NCBI GenBank assembly: GCA_038131795.1
Contig: JAYPQE010000003.1
Location: forward strand, 2,170,001-2,234,000
DNA: 64,000 nucleotides
DNA from: Eutrophobius brisbanensis
GTDB lineage: Bacteria > Pseudomonadota > Gammaproteobacteria > Eutrophobiales > Eutrophobiaceae
Direction of reading: 5' to 3'
In this document: piece by piece, positions 36,500 through 46,261 of the stretch
How the letters are laid out: each line of letters begins with the position of its first letter
Position numbering within the stretch: position 1 is the first letter of the stretch
The notes under the pieces: model-generated
What the model was told of the DNA's origin: nothing
Databases searched by the model: none
Seen by the model: the letters and a program-made list of their open reading frames with translations, nothing else
Position numbers and translations under genes: made by a program

Positions 36500-36522
36500 G
36501 GAGTGAGGGGTGAGGAGTAAGG
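36496..36522 (+). repeat. Heptamer repeat arm at the 3' end of glnS
   Basis: Four heptads GTGAGGA, GTGAGGG, GTGAGGA, GTAAGG. The first one supplies the glnS stop codon (TGA 36497-36499). It faces the inverted arm at 36534-36548 with only 11 bases between, so it could fold as a hairpin. Confidence 0.9.
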
Positions 36523-36533
36523 CGGCAGGATTT

Positions 36534-36548
36534 CTCCTCACTCCTAAC
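36534..36548 (-). repeat. Heptamer repeat arm at the 3' end of speD
   Basis: On the minus strand it reads GTTAGGAGTGAGGAG, starting six bases after the speD stop. Partner of the glnS arm; glnS and speD converge here. Confidence 0.88.
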
Positions 36549-36554
36549 AGTCTT

Positions 36555-37340
36555 TTAGATGTTCCTGCCGTAAAATATCTCGCGCATCTCGGTAAACAGT
36601 CTATCTTCTATTTGCTCGCGCTGTTCGCCATCCAGGTCTTCAGCATTAAGTTCAAATAGGTAATTATTTAGATCAACATCGTTCAACATCATCTTGGTGT
36701 GAAAGACGTTCTCCTGGTAAATGTTGACATCAATCATCTGGTACCTGTCCTGGGTCTTCTGGTCGATATAGTTCTGGATAGAATTTATTTCATGATCAAT
36801 GAAGTGCTTGTTGCCAGAGATGTCGCGGGTAAATCCACGGACGCGGTAGTCGACAATTACGATGTCGGATTCAAAGCTGTGGATCAGAAAATTCAGGGCC
36901 TTGAGTGGTGATATCATCCCGCAGGTGCTGACATCAATATCTACTCTGAAGGTACTGATGCCGTTGTCAGGGTGGCTTTCAGGATAGGTATGGACGGTCA
37001 AATGGCTTTTGTCCAGGTGGGCAACAACGGCCTCGGGAGAGGGGCCGGGTTCTTCTTCATTATTAATATTAGGTATGGAAGATGGCTCCTCTGAAATCAG
37101 CACCGTCACACTGGCCCCTAAGGGGTCATAATCGGCCTTGGCAATATTTAGTATATTTGCGCCGATAATATTGGCCACATCCTCCAGAATCTGTGTCAAC
37201 CGTTCAGCGTTATAGACCTCATCGATATAATCCATGTATTGCCTGTTCTGAAGGTCAGAGCAGGCATAGCAAACATCATAGATGTTAAAGCTTAGGGTCT
37301 TGGTCAGATTGTTAAAGCCATGCAGGCGAATTTTTTCCAT
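36555..37340 (-). CDS. speD: S-adenosylmethionine decarboxylase proenzyme
   Basis: Makes decarboxylated SAM for spermidine synthesis. It resembles E. coli SpeD along its length: opening IRLHGFNNLTKTLSFNIYD, autocleavage and pyruvoyl site in HLDKSHLTVHTYPESHP (cleavage between Lys and Ser), CGMISPLKALNFLI, and RGFTRDISG. 261 residues. No speE follows. Confidence 0.96.
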   Translation of the reverse strand: MEKIRLHGFNNLTKTLSFNIYDVCYACSDLQNRQYMDYIDEVYNAERLTQILEDVANIIGANILNIAKADYDPLGASVTVLISEEPSSIPNINNEEEPGPSPEAVVAHLDKSHLTVHTYPESHPDNGISTFRVDIDVSTCGMISPLKALNFLIHSFESDIVIVDYRVRGFTRDISGNKHFIDHEINSIQNYIDQKTQDRYQMIDVNIYQENVFHTKMMLNDVDLNNYLFELNAEDLDGEQREQIEDRLFTEMREIFYGRNI

Positions 37341-37494
37341 TCACAATACCTGACGGGGTGCGAAATTATTTACTAGAGGGCAGGCACATTACACCAGAGT
37401 TATGAAATTTCAAAGAAAAAAATCACAAACTCTGGTGGAGAAATCACGGGTATGTAAAAATATGGATAAAAAGGTAAATATAAAAGGAAAACCA

Positions 37495-38388
37495 ATGGAT
37501 TCACAGTTAAATACGTTATATCGGGCGAATATTCAAAGTCTTGAATTGCTGACCAGCGGCAAGGTGCGAGACATCTATAATATTGATGAAAATCATATGC
37601 TGATTGTGACATCGGACAGGCTTTCGGCATTTGACGTGGTATTGCCGGACCCGATTTCGGGAAAAGGAAAAGTGCTTACCGCCCTGTCAGAATTCTGGTT
37701 CAATAAATTTCATGACCTTGTATCAAACCATCTGACAGATATCACCCTTGAAAGTGTGTTAACAGATGCGGCCGAGCGTGAACCCATTGAAGGCCGGGGA
37801 ATTGTAGTTAAAAAACTTAAACCTTTACCTGTAGAGGCCATCGTCAGGGGATATATCATCGGTTCAGGCTGGAAGGAATACCAGCAATCAGGAAGTGTCT
37901 GTGGAATACAGTTGGGAGAGGGGTTGCAGCAGGCAGACAAGTTGCCCGAACCAATCTTTACCCCGTCCACGAAGGCAGAGATGGGTGATCATGACGAAAA
38001 TATCAACTTTGAATCTATGGTCGACCTGGTGGGCAGTGACCTTGCTGCCAGGGTCAGGGACATCAGTATAGAGGTTTACACAAAAGGTGCAGAATATGCC
38101 CTGGGCCGCGGTATTATCGTAGCTGACACCAAACTTGAGTTCGGTCTTGACCATGATGGTCAGCTTTACCTGATTGATGAAGTCCTCACCCCGGACTCTT
38201 CCAGGTTCTGGCCGGTCGCTGAATACCGGCCGGGTATGAGTCCGCCCAGTTTTGATAAACAGTATGTCAGGGACTATCTGGAGACACTGGATTGGGACAA
38301 GAAAGACCCGGGTCCAAGTTTGCCGGAAGATGTAATTCGTAACACCGCAGCCAAGTACCGCGAAGCACAGGATATTCTAACGGCATAA
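37495..38388 (+). CDS. purC: SAICAR synthetase
   Basis: Adds aspartate to CAIR in purine synthesis. ELLTSGKVRDIYNID (ATP loop), DRLSAFDVVLPDPI, RGYIIGSGWKEYQ, STKAEMGDHDENI and DEVLTPDSSRFWP define the longer, ADE1-like form (297 residues). ATG 37495 has AAGGA eight bases upstream; the frame extends 31 codons earlier without homology. It overlaps the following gene by one base (TAATG). Confidence 0.95.
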   Translation: MDSQLNTLYRANIQSLELLTSGKVRDIYNIDENHMLIVTSDRLSAFDVVLPDPISGKGKVLTALSEFWFNKFHDLVSNHLTDITLESVLTDAAEREPIEGRGIVVKKLKPLPVEAIVRGYIIGSGWKEYQQSGSVCGIQLGEGLQQADKLPEPIFTPSTKAEMGDHDENINFESMVDLVGSDLAARVRDISIEVYTKGAEYALGRGIIVADTKLEFGLDHDGQLYLIDEVLTPDSSRFWPVAEYRPGMSPPSFDKQYVRDYLETLDWDKKDPGPSLPEDVIRNTAAKYREAQDILTA

Positions 38389-38930
38389 TGAAATGCCTGT
38401 TGCTAACACTGGTTTTTGCCTGGAGTAGCTGTGTGGTCGCACAGATCTATGAAGAGCCCCCCTGGATACCGCCCTTACCGCCTCCTGTTGATGAGTATTG
38501 CGGTGAAGTCGAAAAGGTCAGCGAACCGGTTATGTCATACCGGATATCACAGGCCTGTGAAATTGCTGATATCCAGACGCTGGGAGAATATCAATATGGC
38601 GCTGCCCAGGTAAAAAGAGAAATAGAAAATTTCTCAAAAAAAGAGATGATTAAGAAATTTGTAAAAGATGAGTTTCGATTATTTAATGAAATTAAGATTG
38701 AACTCCACCGGGCCACCCAGCAACAGGCGACACTGGTATGTACTGTGGAAATGATGGGAAACAATGTGGTCGATGCCAGGATTCTCAAAACACTAAATAA
38801 TGGTGGTAATACCACATACAAATCAGAACCAGTGCAGGTAGAAGACGGTAAACTACCAAATCTTGGTATTTTTACCTATACTAGCCAGGTCAGGTACTCA
38901 ATAAACAACTGTCCTGAACACATGCGGTGA
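38388..38930 (+). CDS. Exported protein of unknown function
   Basis: 180 residues with a signal peptide (MKCLLLTLVFAWSSCVVAQ, cleavage near VVA|QIY), a proline-rich start of the mature protein (EEPPWIPPLPPPVDEYC), and four cysteines in the mature part that could form two disulfides. A Lys/Glu-rich helical stretch lies at about residues 74-100. No family recognised. Its start overlaps the purC stop, so it is translated with purC; the link to purine synthesis is probably incidental. Confidence 0.7.
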   Translation: MKCLLLTLVFAWSSCVVAQIYEEPPWIPPLPPPVDEYCGEVEKVSEPVMSYRISQACEIADIQTLGEYQYGAAQVKREIENFSKKEMIKKFVKDEFRLFNEIKIELHRATQQQATLVCTVEMMGNNVVDARILKTLNNGGNTTYKSEPVQVEDGKLPNLGIFTYTSQVRYSINNCPEHMR

Positions 38931-38946
38931 TCTTCAGGAGCCAATT

Positions 38947-39171
38947 ATGAAACGATTAATTAAAAGTCTGTCTTGCCTCTCTATCGTATTATTGCTTGGT
39001 TGCTCCGGCAGTGATGATGTTGATACAGCAGCAGTAGATGAGCAGCCTGCAGTCGAGGCAGTAGAGGAAGTGTCGCAGGCACAAACCATGGAAGAAATAT
39101 GGGCTTCTTCACTGGATCCGGCCGAGAAGGCCAGACGGGTTCAGGAGTTGCTAGCGCGCCAACAGAATTAA
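38947..39171 (+). CDS. Small lipoprotein
   Basis: 74 residues. Lipobox VLLLGC gives a lipidated Cys19; the next residue is Ser rather than Asp, so outer-membrane sorting is expected. The mature part is acidic and Ala/Val/Glu-rich, ending in a short helix (EIWASSLDPAEKARRVQELLARQQ). AGGAG lies upstream of the ATG. It follows the unknown exported protein by 16 bases. No family recognised. Confidence 0.8.
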   Translation: MKRLIKSLSCLSIVLLLGCSGSDDVDTAAVDEQPAVEAVEEVSQAQTMEEIWASSLDPAEKARRVQELLARQQN

Positions 39172-39191
39172 TTATCAGGATTATAAAATGA

Positions 39192-39218
39192 AAACCCCGC
39201 TTTGAGCTGGGTTTTTTT
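39192..39218. terminator. Bidirectional terminator between the lipoprotein gene and fba
   Basis: Stem AACCCcGC/GCtGGGTT with a five-base loop, followed on the plus strand by seven T and on the minus strand by GGGGTTTTC. It serves two convergent genes; the fba stop lies in its right edge. Confidence 0.88.
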
Positions 39219-40245
39219 ATGCAGCATTTTCCATATCTTCAGAGTACTTTCCGCTACAGGCCAGACTGTTGCATTTTTCCCTGTGTAGCAGGGCCTGCTG
39301 GGCTGCCTGTACATTTTCTGCTTTACCACCCCAGGCATTAAGACAGGGTTCCTGCAGGGCACGTCCGTAGGAAAAACTCAGTGGCCAGGGCAGATCAGGG
39401 TTGGCAGCATTCATGGCATTGAGGTGTGCAGTGGCCAGCTCGGCACTTTGGCCGCCGGAGAGAAATACAATACCCGGCAGGGCAGATGGAACGGTGGCCT
39501 TCAGGCACTTTACTGTCTTCTCCGCAACTTCTTCAACACCTGCCTGATCGGGGCACTGTTTTCCGGAGATGACCATGTTGACCTTTAATATGGTATGTTC
39601 AATGGCAATATCCTGGCTGGTTAACTCTGAAAAGAGACTGTTGAGGGTTTTTTCTGTTACGTCATAACATAGGTCTATGGAGTTGTCGGCATCCATCAGG
39701 GTTTCTGGTTCCACCATAGGAACAATCCCGGCCTCCTGACAAAGTGCTGCATAGCGGGCCAGGGCGTGGGCGTTGGCGTGTATGCAGGCATCGGAAGGAA
39801 TACCATTGCCAATGGTAATGACCGCACGCCACTTGGCGAACCTTGCCCCAAGCCCGGCATATTCGGCCAGACGGTCTCTCAGGCCATCGAGACCTTCGGT
39901 AATCTTTTCCCCGGGATGGCCGGCCATATCTTTTGCCCCCATATCCACCTTTATACCAGGCATGATGCCCTGGTCTATAAGTGCCTTTGAGAACGGGGTG
40001 CCATCACTGGTTGCCTGGCGTATGGTCTCATCAAACAGGATCATGCCGCTGATATAGTCAGCTGATCCGGGGTTGGTGATCAAAAGATCTCGGTAGGCAC
40101 GTCGGTTTTCTTCAGTTGACTCAATGCCAATGGATTTAAAGCGCTTTTCGATTGTCGGAAAGCTTTCATCTATGGCCAGGATCCCTTTGCCCTGGGCCAC
40201 CATGGCCTTTGCCGTTTGTTCTAATTGCTGAGAGTAATCAGTCAT
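39217..40245 (-). CDS. Class I fructose-bisphosphate aldolase
   Basis: Schiff-base aldolase of the animal/plant-like class I family, acting in glycolysis, gluconeogenesis or the Calvin cycle. KGILAIDES (residues 20-28), the Schiff-base lysine Lys221 in TILKVNMV (the usual Pro after the Lys is Val here), FLSGGQS and SFSYGRALQ are clear. ATG 40245 follows AGGAG by eight bases; a GTG three codons earlier lies in the ribosome site itself. 342 residues. Last of a tkt-gap-pgk-pyk-fba block. Confidence 0.93.
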   Translation of the reverse strand: MTDYSQQLEQTAKAMVAQGKGILAIDESFPTIEKRFKSIGIESTEENRRAYRDLLITNPGSADYISGMILFDETIRQATSDGTPFSKALIDQGIMPGIKVDMGAKDMAGHPGEKITEGLDGLRDRLAEYAGLGARFAKWRAVITIGNGIPSDACIHANAHALARYAALCQEAGIVPMVEPETLMDADNSIDLCYDVTEKTLNSLFSELTSQDIAIEHTILKVNMVISGKQCPDQAGVEEVAEKTVKCLKATVPSALPGIVFLSGGQSAELATAHLNAMNAANPDLPWPLSFSYGRALQEPCLNAWGGKAENVQAAQQALLHREKCNSLACSGKYSEDMENAA

Positions 40246-40283
40246 ATTTAACACTCCTGTTTATATTACTATAGTTGTTTGGA

Positions 40284-41723
40284 TTATTTGACATTGGAGT
40301 TAGTCCCCACATTAACGATTTTCATGTTATTGGTCCCGCCTCGTCGACCACGCAGATCACCTCTGGTAATAATGACAGTGTCTCCTGTATTAACATGCCC
40401 GCTATTTATGAGGTCTTCAATAATCTTATGATTAACTTCTGTTGATTTGATGGTGGTGACATCAAAAAAAACGGGATAGACGCCACGATACAATTTAACT
40501 CTGCGCATCGTGCTTTGGTGACGGGTAAAGGCAAATATTGGAATCCCGGAACTTATTCGTGACATCCAAAGACAGGTAGATCCCGTCTCAGTCAATGAAA
40601 CAATTGCACTGGCACCGATGTGGTTTGCTGCATACATAGTTGCCATGGCGACAGCTTCATCTATTTTTTCAAAGCGGGTATTGATGCGATGGTCTGAGGT
40701 CCGGATAGATCGTTGTTTTTCGGTTTCCTCACATATTGTTGCCATGGTCTTTACGACTTTAACGGGGTATCGCCCGACACTCGTTTCTCCCGACAACATG
40801 ACGGCATCGGTGCCGTCCAGGACCGCATTGGCCACATCAAATACTTCAGCGCGAAGCGGTGTCTGGCTGCCTATCATGGATTCCATCATTTGTGTGGCCG
40901 TGATGACCGCGGTATCCATTTCCCGTGCCAGGCTGATTAACCTTTTTTGAACAGGCGGCAGGCCGGCATCTCCAATTTCTACCCCCATGTCTCCGCGGGC
41001 AATCATGATGGCATCGGCGGCCTCAATGATCTCTTCAGCATTATGGATGGCCTCTATGCGTTCGAATTTGGCGATGATCCTGGTCCGGGCCTTTAGTTTT
41101 TTCAGGATTGAACGGGTCGATTTTATGTCCCTGGCGCTCCTGACAAATGACACGGCTATGTAATCAACACCATTTTTAACTGCATGTTCCAGATCCGACT
41201 TGTCCTTGTCAGTTAATGCCTTGGCCGATAATCCGCCACCCAGCAGGTTTATGCCCTTATTATTTGAGAGATTGCCACCCACCACGGTGCGGCAATGGAT
41301 CTCCTGATCGACGATTTTTTCAACCACAAGCTCAATTCTTCCATCATCGATTAATAGTACATTTCCCTTATGTACATCCCTGGCCAGTCGTTTATAGGTG
41401 ACGCCTACGCGTTTTTGATTGCCGGCACCGGGTGCCAATGCGGTATCGATAATAAAGGGATCATTTTCCTTGAGGACAATCTTGCCTTTGCGAAAACGCT
41501 CCAGCCTGATCTTGGGGCCTTGCAGGTCTGCAATTATGCCGGTCTCAACATTCAGTTTTTTACATACCTTGCGGACGTCATTAATGGCCTGTTCATGAGA
41601 TGCATGGTCCTGGTGTGAATAATTTAACCTGAATAGATCGACCCCTTCCCTGATCAGTTTTTCCAGGGTAACGGGTTTGCTGGAGGCAGGTCCCAGCGTA
41701 GCGATTATTTTAGTCCGTCGCAT
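40284..41723 (-). CDS. pyk: Pyruvate kinase
   Basis: Phosphoenolpyruvate to pyruvate with ATP formation. RTKIIATLGPASS at the start, DLQGPKIR, IIAKFERIEAI (catalytic Lys), MIARGDMGVEIG and ATQMMESM are present. The usual RLNFSHG is RLNYSHQ, a divergent version of the nucleotide loop. ATG 41723 begins the conserved core (479 residues); the frame is open 16 codons upstream. It starts eight bases after the pgk stop. Confidence 0.95.
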   Translation of the reverse strand: MRRTKIIATLGPASSKPVTLEKLIREGVDLFRLNYSHQDHASHEQAINDVRKVCKKLNVETGIIADLQGPKIRLERFRKGKIVLKENDPFIIDTALAPGAGNQKRVGVTYKRLARDVHKGNVLLIDDGRIELVVEKIVDQEIHCRTVVGGNLSNNKGINLLGGGLSAKALTDKDKSDLEHAVKNGVDYIAVSFVRSARDIKSTRSILKKLKARTRIIAKFERIEAIHNAEEIIEAADAIMIARGDMGVEIGDAGLPPVQKRLISLAREMDTAVITATQMMESMIGSQTPLRAEVFDVANAVLDGTDAVMLSGETSVGRYPVKVVKTMATICEETEKQRSIRTSDHRINTRFEKIDEAVAMATMYAANHIGASAIVSLTETGSTCLWMSRISSGIPIFAFTRHQSTMRRVKLYRGVYPVFFDVTTIKSTEVNHKIIEDLINSGHVNTGDTVIITRGDLRGRRGGTNNMKIVNVGTNSNVK

Positions 41724-41731
41724 TTGCCGAG

Positions 41732-42946
41732 TTAATACTCCCGTTCTGTTGCCCGCCATGCAAGGGCGCATTCTTCTAATATGGCTATAGCAGGCAGGGT
41801 TTTACCTTCCAGGAACTCCAGAAACGCACCGCCTGCCGTGGTGATGTAAGAAATGTCCGACCCTATATTAAATTTTGAGATGGCGGACAAGGTATCACCA
41901 CCGCCGGCCACTGAAAATGCATCACTTTTGGCAATGGCATTACCCAGTGCCTGGGTTCCCTTTGCAAACTGGTCAATTTCAAACACACCTAATGGGCCGT
42001 TCCAGATAATGGTCCGGGCATTAAGCAGTTCCTCCTGATAGTTCGAGGCGGTCTCTGGACCGATATCCAGTATGAGGTCATCATCTGCAATATCGGTTAA
42101 TGCCTTTACCGTGGCTTCAGCATTATTGCTTACAGATTTGCTGCACACCACATCAACAGGAAGCGGGATATCTTTGCCCTGGGACTTTGCCAGCTCCATG
42201 ATTTCAGTTGCTGTTGCCACCAGATCATCTTCACATAATGACTTGCCTATATTTGAGCCGTTAGCTTTTAAAAATGTGTTGGCGATACCGCCGCCGACGA
42301 TTAATTTGTCGACTTTCCCGAGCAGGGATTTCAGTACTTCCAGTTTGGTGGAAACCTTTGAGCCGCCAACAATGGCCACCAACGGGTGGGCCGGGTCCTT
42401 GAATGCGCGTGTTAATGCATCCATCTCCCTGACCATAAGCGGTCCGGCACAAACCACCGGGGCGTATTTGGCAACGCCATGGGTAGAGGCGTGGGATCTA
42501 TGTGCTGCAGCAAAGGCATCGTTCACATATATATCACACATGGAAGCCATTAACCGTGACAGGTCCTCGACATTACTGGTTTCACCTTTTTGAAAACGTA
42601 CATTTTCCATAAGGATAATACGCCGGGTGGTTTCATCATTGACCCTTTCCCAGTCTGAAACAAATTTAACCTCTTCACCTATCAGGGTGGACAGGGCCCT
42701 GGCCACTGGTAACAGGCTGCAACTTTCCTCAAACTTACCTTCTTTAGGTCTGCCGAGGTGGGACATGATGATGACCCTGCCGTTATTTTTCAGGATTTGT
42801 TTAATTGTTGGCAGTGAGGCCTGAATACGGGTGTAATCCAGTATGTTCCCATTATCCATGGGGACATTAAAATCTACCCGCACCAGCACCCGTTTCCCTG
42901 AGACTGAGACGTCTTCCAGGGTGATAAAGTCGTGTTTTTCTGACAT
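41732..42946 (-). CDS. pgk: Phosphoglycerate kinase
   Basis: Glycolysis and Calvin cycle, 1,3-bisphosphoglycerate/3-phosphoglycerate. KRVLVRVDFNVPMDNG (residues 18-33), MSHLGRPKEG, FAAAHRSHAS, IVGGSKVSTK and the C-terminal SVAGGGDTLSA are all conserved. 404 residues, slightly longer than E. coli. Eight bases from gap. Confidence 0.96.
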   Translation of the reverse strand: MSEKHDFITLEDVSVSGKRVLVRVDFNVPMDNGNILDYTRIQASLPTIKQILKNNGRVIIMSHLGRPKEGKFEESCSLLPVARALSTLIGEEVKFVSDWERVNDETTRRIILMENVRFQKGETSNVEDLSRLMASMCDIYVNDAFAAAHRSHASTHGVAKYAPVVCAGPLMVREMDALTRAFKDPAHPLVAIVGGSKVSTKLEVLKSLLGKVDKLIVGGGIANTFLKANGSNIGKSLCEDDLVATATEIMELAKSQGKDIPLPVDVVCSKSVSNNAEATVKALTDIADDDLILDIGPETASNYQEELLNARTIIWNGPLGVFEIDQFAKGTQALGNAIAKSDAFSVAGGGDTLSAISKFNIGSDISYITTAGGAFLEFLEGKTLPAIAILEECALAWRATEREY

Positions 42947-42954
42947 CGATAGAC

Positions 42955-43968
42955 TTATTTAGCGTTGACCATGGCCAGGGTGGTATCAAGCATCCTGTTG
43001 GAGAATCCCCATTCATTGTCATACCAGGCGATGACCTTGACCAGACGTTTTTCAATTACCTTGGTGAGGCCCGCATCGTATGTTGATGATGCAGGGTTGT
43101 GGTTATAGTCAATGGACACCAATGGTTCATCGTTGTAATCAAGCACGCCCTTGAGATCGCCTTCACTAGCGGCTTTAACCAGCTTGTCAATCTCTTCTGC
43201 ACTGGTGTCTCTGGCGGCTGTAAAGCTGAGATCCACCATTGAGACATTAATGGTGGGGACCCTGACGGCAAAGCCGTCCAGCTTGCCATTCAGTTCAGGC
43301 AGGACCAGTCCCACTGCAGCTGCAGCCCCTGTCTTGGTGGGTATCATAGACATGGTGGCTGATCTGGCCCGTCTTAAATCAGTATGATAGACATCTGTTA
43401 ATACCTGATCGTTTGTATAAGCATGGATGGTGGTCATCACACCACTGAGGATGCCAACATTCTCATGTAATACCTTGGCCAGCGGGGCCAGACAGTTGGT
43501 GGTGCAGGAGGCATTGGAAATGACTGTGTGATCCGCTTTCAGCACATCATGGTTTACACCATACACAACAGTGGCATCCACGTCCTTGCTGCCCGGTGCA
43601 GAAATAATGACTTTTTTAGCACCGGCTTCGATGTGTTTTCCGGCCTTTTCCTTGCTGGTGAAAAATCCCGTGGACTCATGGACCACATCAACACCCAGTT
43701 CACCCCAGGGCAGGTTGGCGGGGTCTCTTTCAGAGAGGACGCGGATTTTATCTCCATTAACGATCATATAATCACCTTCAACAGAAACGGTCCCCGGGAA
43801 CTTGCCATGCGCAGTGTCATAGCATGTCAAATGGGCGTTTGTTTCTGCATCGCCCAGGTCGTTTATGGCGACTATTTGAATCTCATCTGTGCGACCTGAT
43901 TCGTATAATGCCCGCAGTATGTTTCTGCCTATTCGTCCGTATCCATTGATTCCAATCTTTATTGCCAT
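42955..43968 (-). CDS. gap: Glyceraldehyde-3-phosphate dehydrogenase
   Basis: NAD(P)-binding INGYGRIGRNILRAL, nucleophile Cys155 in SNASCTTNCLAPL, and WYDNEWGFSNRM near the end. Asp37 in AINDLGD is the residue that usually favours NAD. 337 residues. A GGAG ribosome site precedes the ATG. Confidence 0.96.
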   Translation of the reverse strand: MAIKIGINGYGRIGRNILRALYESGRTDEIQIVAINDLGDAETNAHLTCYDTAHGKFPGTVSVEGDYMIVNGDKIRVLSERDPANLPWGELGVDVVHESTGFFTSKEKAGKHIEAGAKKVIISAPGSKDVDATVVYGVNHDVLKADHTVISNASCTTNCLAPLAKVLHENVGILSGVMTTIHAYTNDQVLTDVYHTDLRRARSATMSMIPTKTGAAAAVGLVLPELNGKLDGFAVRVPTINVSMVDLSFTAARDTSAEEIDKLVKAASEGDLKGVLDYNDEPLVSIDYNHNPASSTYDAGLTKVIEKRLVKVIAWYDNEWGFSNRMLDTTLAMVNAK

Positions 43969-44000
43969 TGATCTACTCCACGTAAGTTTACTATTGATAT

Positions 44001-46007
44001 TTATTTAATCTTTTCTATTAGTGCCACCAGATGTTCGATGGTGATGCCAAAATGCTCATACACCTGTCCACCCGGGGCAGATTCGCCAAAATCAGGCACG
44101 CCCAGCACCAGGCCGTCCAGGCCCACGTATTTTCGCCAGTAGTCAGGGACCCCGGCTTCCACAGCGATTCGTTTTCGGCAGTTATCTGGCAGCACACTTT
44201 CTTTATATGCCTCATCCTGCTTGTCGAAGGTGTCGGTAGAAGGCATGGAGACCACCCGGATTGCGACCCCTTTATCCTCAAAATGCCTGGCTGCAGCCAA
44301 TGCGAACTCCACCTCTGAACCGGTGGCGATGAGGATCACATCAGGGTCGGCAGCATCATTATAAATGACGTATCCACCCTTGCTGATATTAGCGATGGTG
44401 GATTCGGATCGATTGATATAGGCCAGATTTTGTCTTGAAAACAACAGGGATGTCGGGCCTGTCTGGTTTTCCAGGGCAGCGGCCCAGGCCACTGCGGTCT
44501 CCACAGTATCACATGGTCGCCAGGTAGACATGTCAGGTATTAATCGTAAGGTCGCAGCCTGTTCCACTGCTTGGTGTGTAGGGCCATCTTCCCCGAGACC
44601 AATAGAGTCATGGGTGAAGACAAAGATATTACGTTGTTTCATCAATGCCGCCATGCGAATGGCATTTCTGGCATATTCTGAAAAGATAAGAAACGTAGCG
44701 CCATAGGGGATAAACCCCCCATGCAGTGCGATACCATTATTTATAGCACACATGGCGAATTCCCTGACACCATAGTAGATGTAATTACCCTCTGCATTAT
44801 CGCCAGTGAGTGGTTTGGACCCTGACCAGATGGTGAGGTTAGAGCCGGCGAGGTCTGCTGATCCACCAATCATTTCCGGCAGATGTGGTCCGTAGGCATT
44901 CAATGAATTCTGTGAGGCCTTCCTTGAGGCGATAGTTTCAGCTTTTTCGACACAGCTCGCTATGTAGTGGTCGACGGTCTGTTTCCAGTCTGCAGGTAAT
45001 GTTCCCTCCATCCTGCGGACAAACTCATCGGCCAATTGAGGATACTTTTCCCGGTAGACGTCAAATCCTGCCTGCCATTTTGACTCCAGGGCATTGCCTT
45101 TCTCCCGGGCATCCCAGGCAGTATAGTAGGCTTCGGGGATTTCAAATGGACCGTGTTCCCAGTTCAGGTTTTTCCTCACCAGTTCAACTTCATCTGCGCC
45201 AAGGGCGGCGCCATGGGAGGATTCCTTGCCCTGTTTATTGGGGGAACCCCAGCCAATGATGGTCCGGCAGATAATAAGACTGGGTTGTTCAGTATTGTCC
45301 CTGGCCTGAGCAATTGCCGCTGAGACTGCCTGTGGGTCATGTCCGTCTACATCGCTGATCACCTGCCATCGGTAGGCCTCAAATCGTTTTTGAGTATCTT
45401 CTGTAAACCAGCCCTTAACTTCGCCATCAATGGAGATGTTGTTGCTGTCGTATAGCGCTATCAGTTTCCCCAGTTTTAAAGTCCCTGCCAGCGAACAGGC
45501 CTCATGGGAAATACCTTCCATCAGGCAGCCATCGCCCACAGAGACATAGGTGTAATGGTCGACAATATTAAATTCGTCCCGGTTGAATTGTGCAGCAAGG
45601 GTTTTTTCCGCAATTGCCATGCCGATGGCATTGGCGATACCCTGACCCAGGGGGCCCGTGGTGGTCTCTATGCCAGGCGTATAGCCGTACTCAGGGTGTC
45701 CGGGGGTCTTTGAATGTAACTGCCTAAATGCGCGGATATCATCCATGGACAGGTCGTAGCCACTCAGGTGTAATAATGAATATAACAGCATGGAGCCATG
45801 GCCGTTACTCATGACGAATCGATCACGGTTATACCACTTAGGGTTGGCTGGATTATGATTCAGATAATCATTCCATAAGACCTCGGCTATATCGGCCATC
45901 CCCATGGGCGCACCGGGATGCCCTGAATTGGCCTTCTGGACTGCGTCCATACTCAGTACACGTATGGCATTGGCTAGTTCATGCCTGGTTAGCAAATTAT
46001 TCTCCAA
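44001..46007 (-). CDS. tkt: Transketolase
   Basis: Thiamine-diphosphate enzyme of the pentose phosphate and Calvin cycles. SMDAVQKANSGHPGAPMGMADI, SVGDGCLMEGISHE (cofactor loop), FVFTHDSIGLGEDGPTHQ and RQNLAY are conserved; 668 residues. The start appears to be TTG at 46007; the first in-frame ATG (SMDAV) would cut into the conserved N-terminus. No good ribosome site seen. Confidence 0.95.
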   Translation of the reverse strand: MENNLLTRHELANAIRVLSMDAVQKANSGHPGAPMGMADIAEVLWNDYLNHNPANPKWYNRDRFVMSNGHGSMLLYSLLHLSGYDLSMDDIRAFRQLHSKTPGHPEYGYTPGIETTTGPLGQGIANAIGMAIAEKTLAAQFNRDEFNIVDHYTYVSVGDGCLMEGISHEACSLAGTLKLGKLIALYDSNNISIDGEVKGWFTEDTQKRFEAYRWQVISDVDGHDPQAVSAAIAQARDNTEQPSLIICRTIIGWGSPNKQGKESSHGAALGADEVELVRKNLNWEHGPFEIPEAYYTAWDAREKGNALESKWQAGFDVYREKYPQLADEFVRRMEGTLPADWKQTVDHYIASCVEKAETIASRKASQNSLNAYGPHLPEMIGGSADLAGSNLTIWSGSKPLTGDNAEGNYIYYGVREFAMCAINNGIALHGGFIPYGATFLIFSEYARNAIRMAALMKQRNIFVFTHDSIGLGEDGPTHQAVEQAATLRLIPDMSTWRPCDTVETAVAWAAALENQTGPTSLLFSRQNLAYINRSESTIANISKGGYVIYNDAADPDVILIATGSEVEFALAAARHFEDKGVAIRVVSMPSTDTFDKQDEAYKESVLPDNCRKRIAVEAGVPDYWRKYVGLDGLVLGVPDFGESAPGGQVYEHFGITIEHLVALIEKIK

Positions 46008-46261
46008 ATAGTTGATGTGTGGTTGTTCAAGCCTGGTCGTGAAAGTCCTGCCTTTGACGTTGGAATGTCAGTTTTATCTACAGGATCAAGCCAGGAGACT
46101 CAATCCAGATTACAACTTATGTGTAAGGCGGGTTTCCCTGATACTCAGGGTTGCATATTGTCTCTCACAGCGTAGCTATGAGCAAGCGTAATGGGTGTTT
46201 ACACTGTATGAATATCCAGTTTATGAATGAAAGATGAGAACTTACTTTAAGTTGTCAGTTT

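Noticed and set aside
44031..45259. Long open frames antisense to tkt
   Set aside because: They mirror the codon pattern of a clearly real gene and have no homology of their own.
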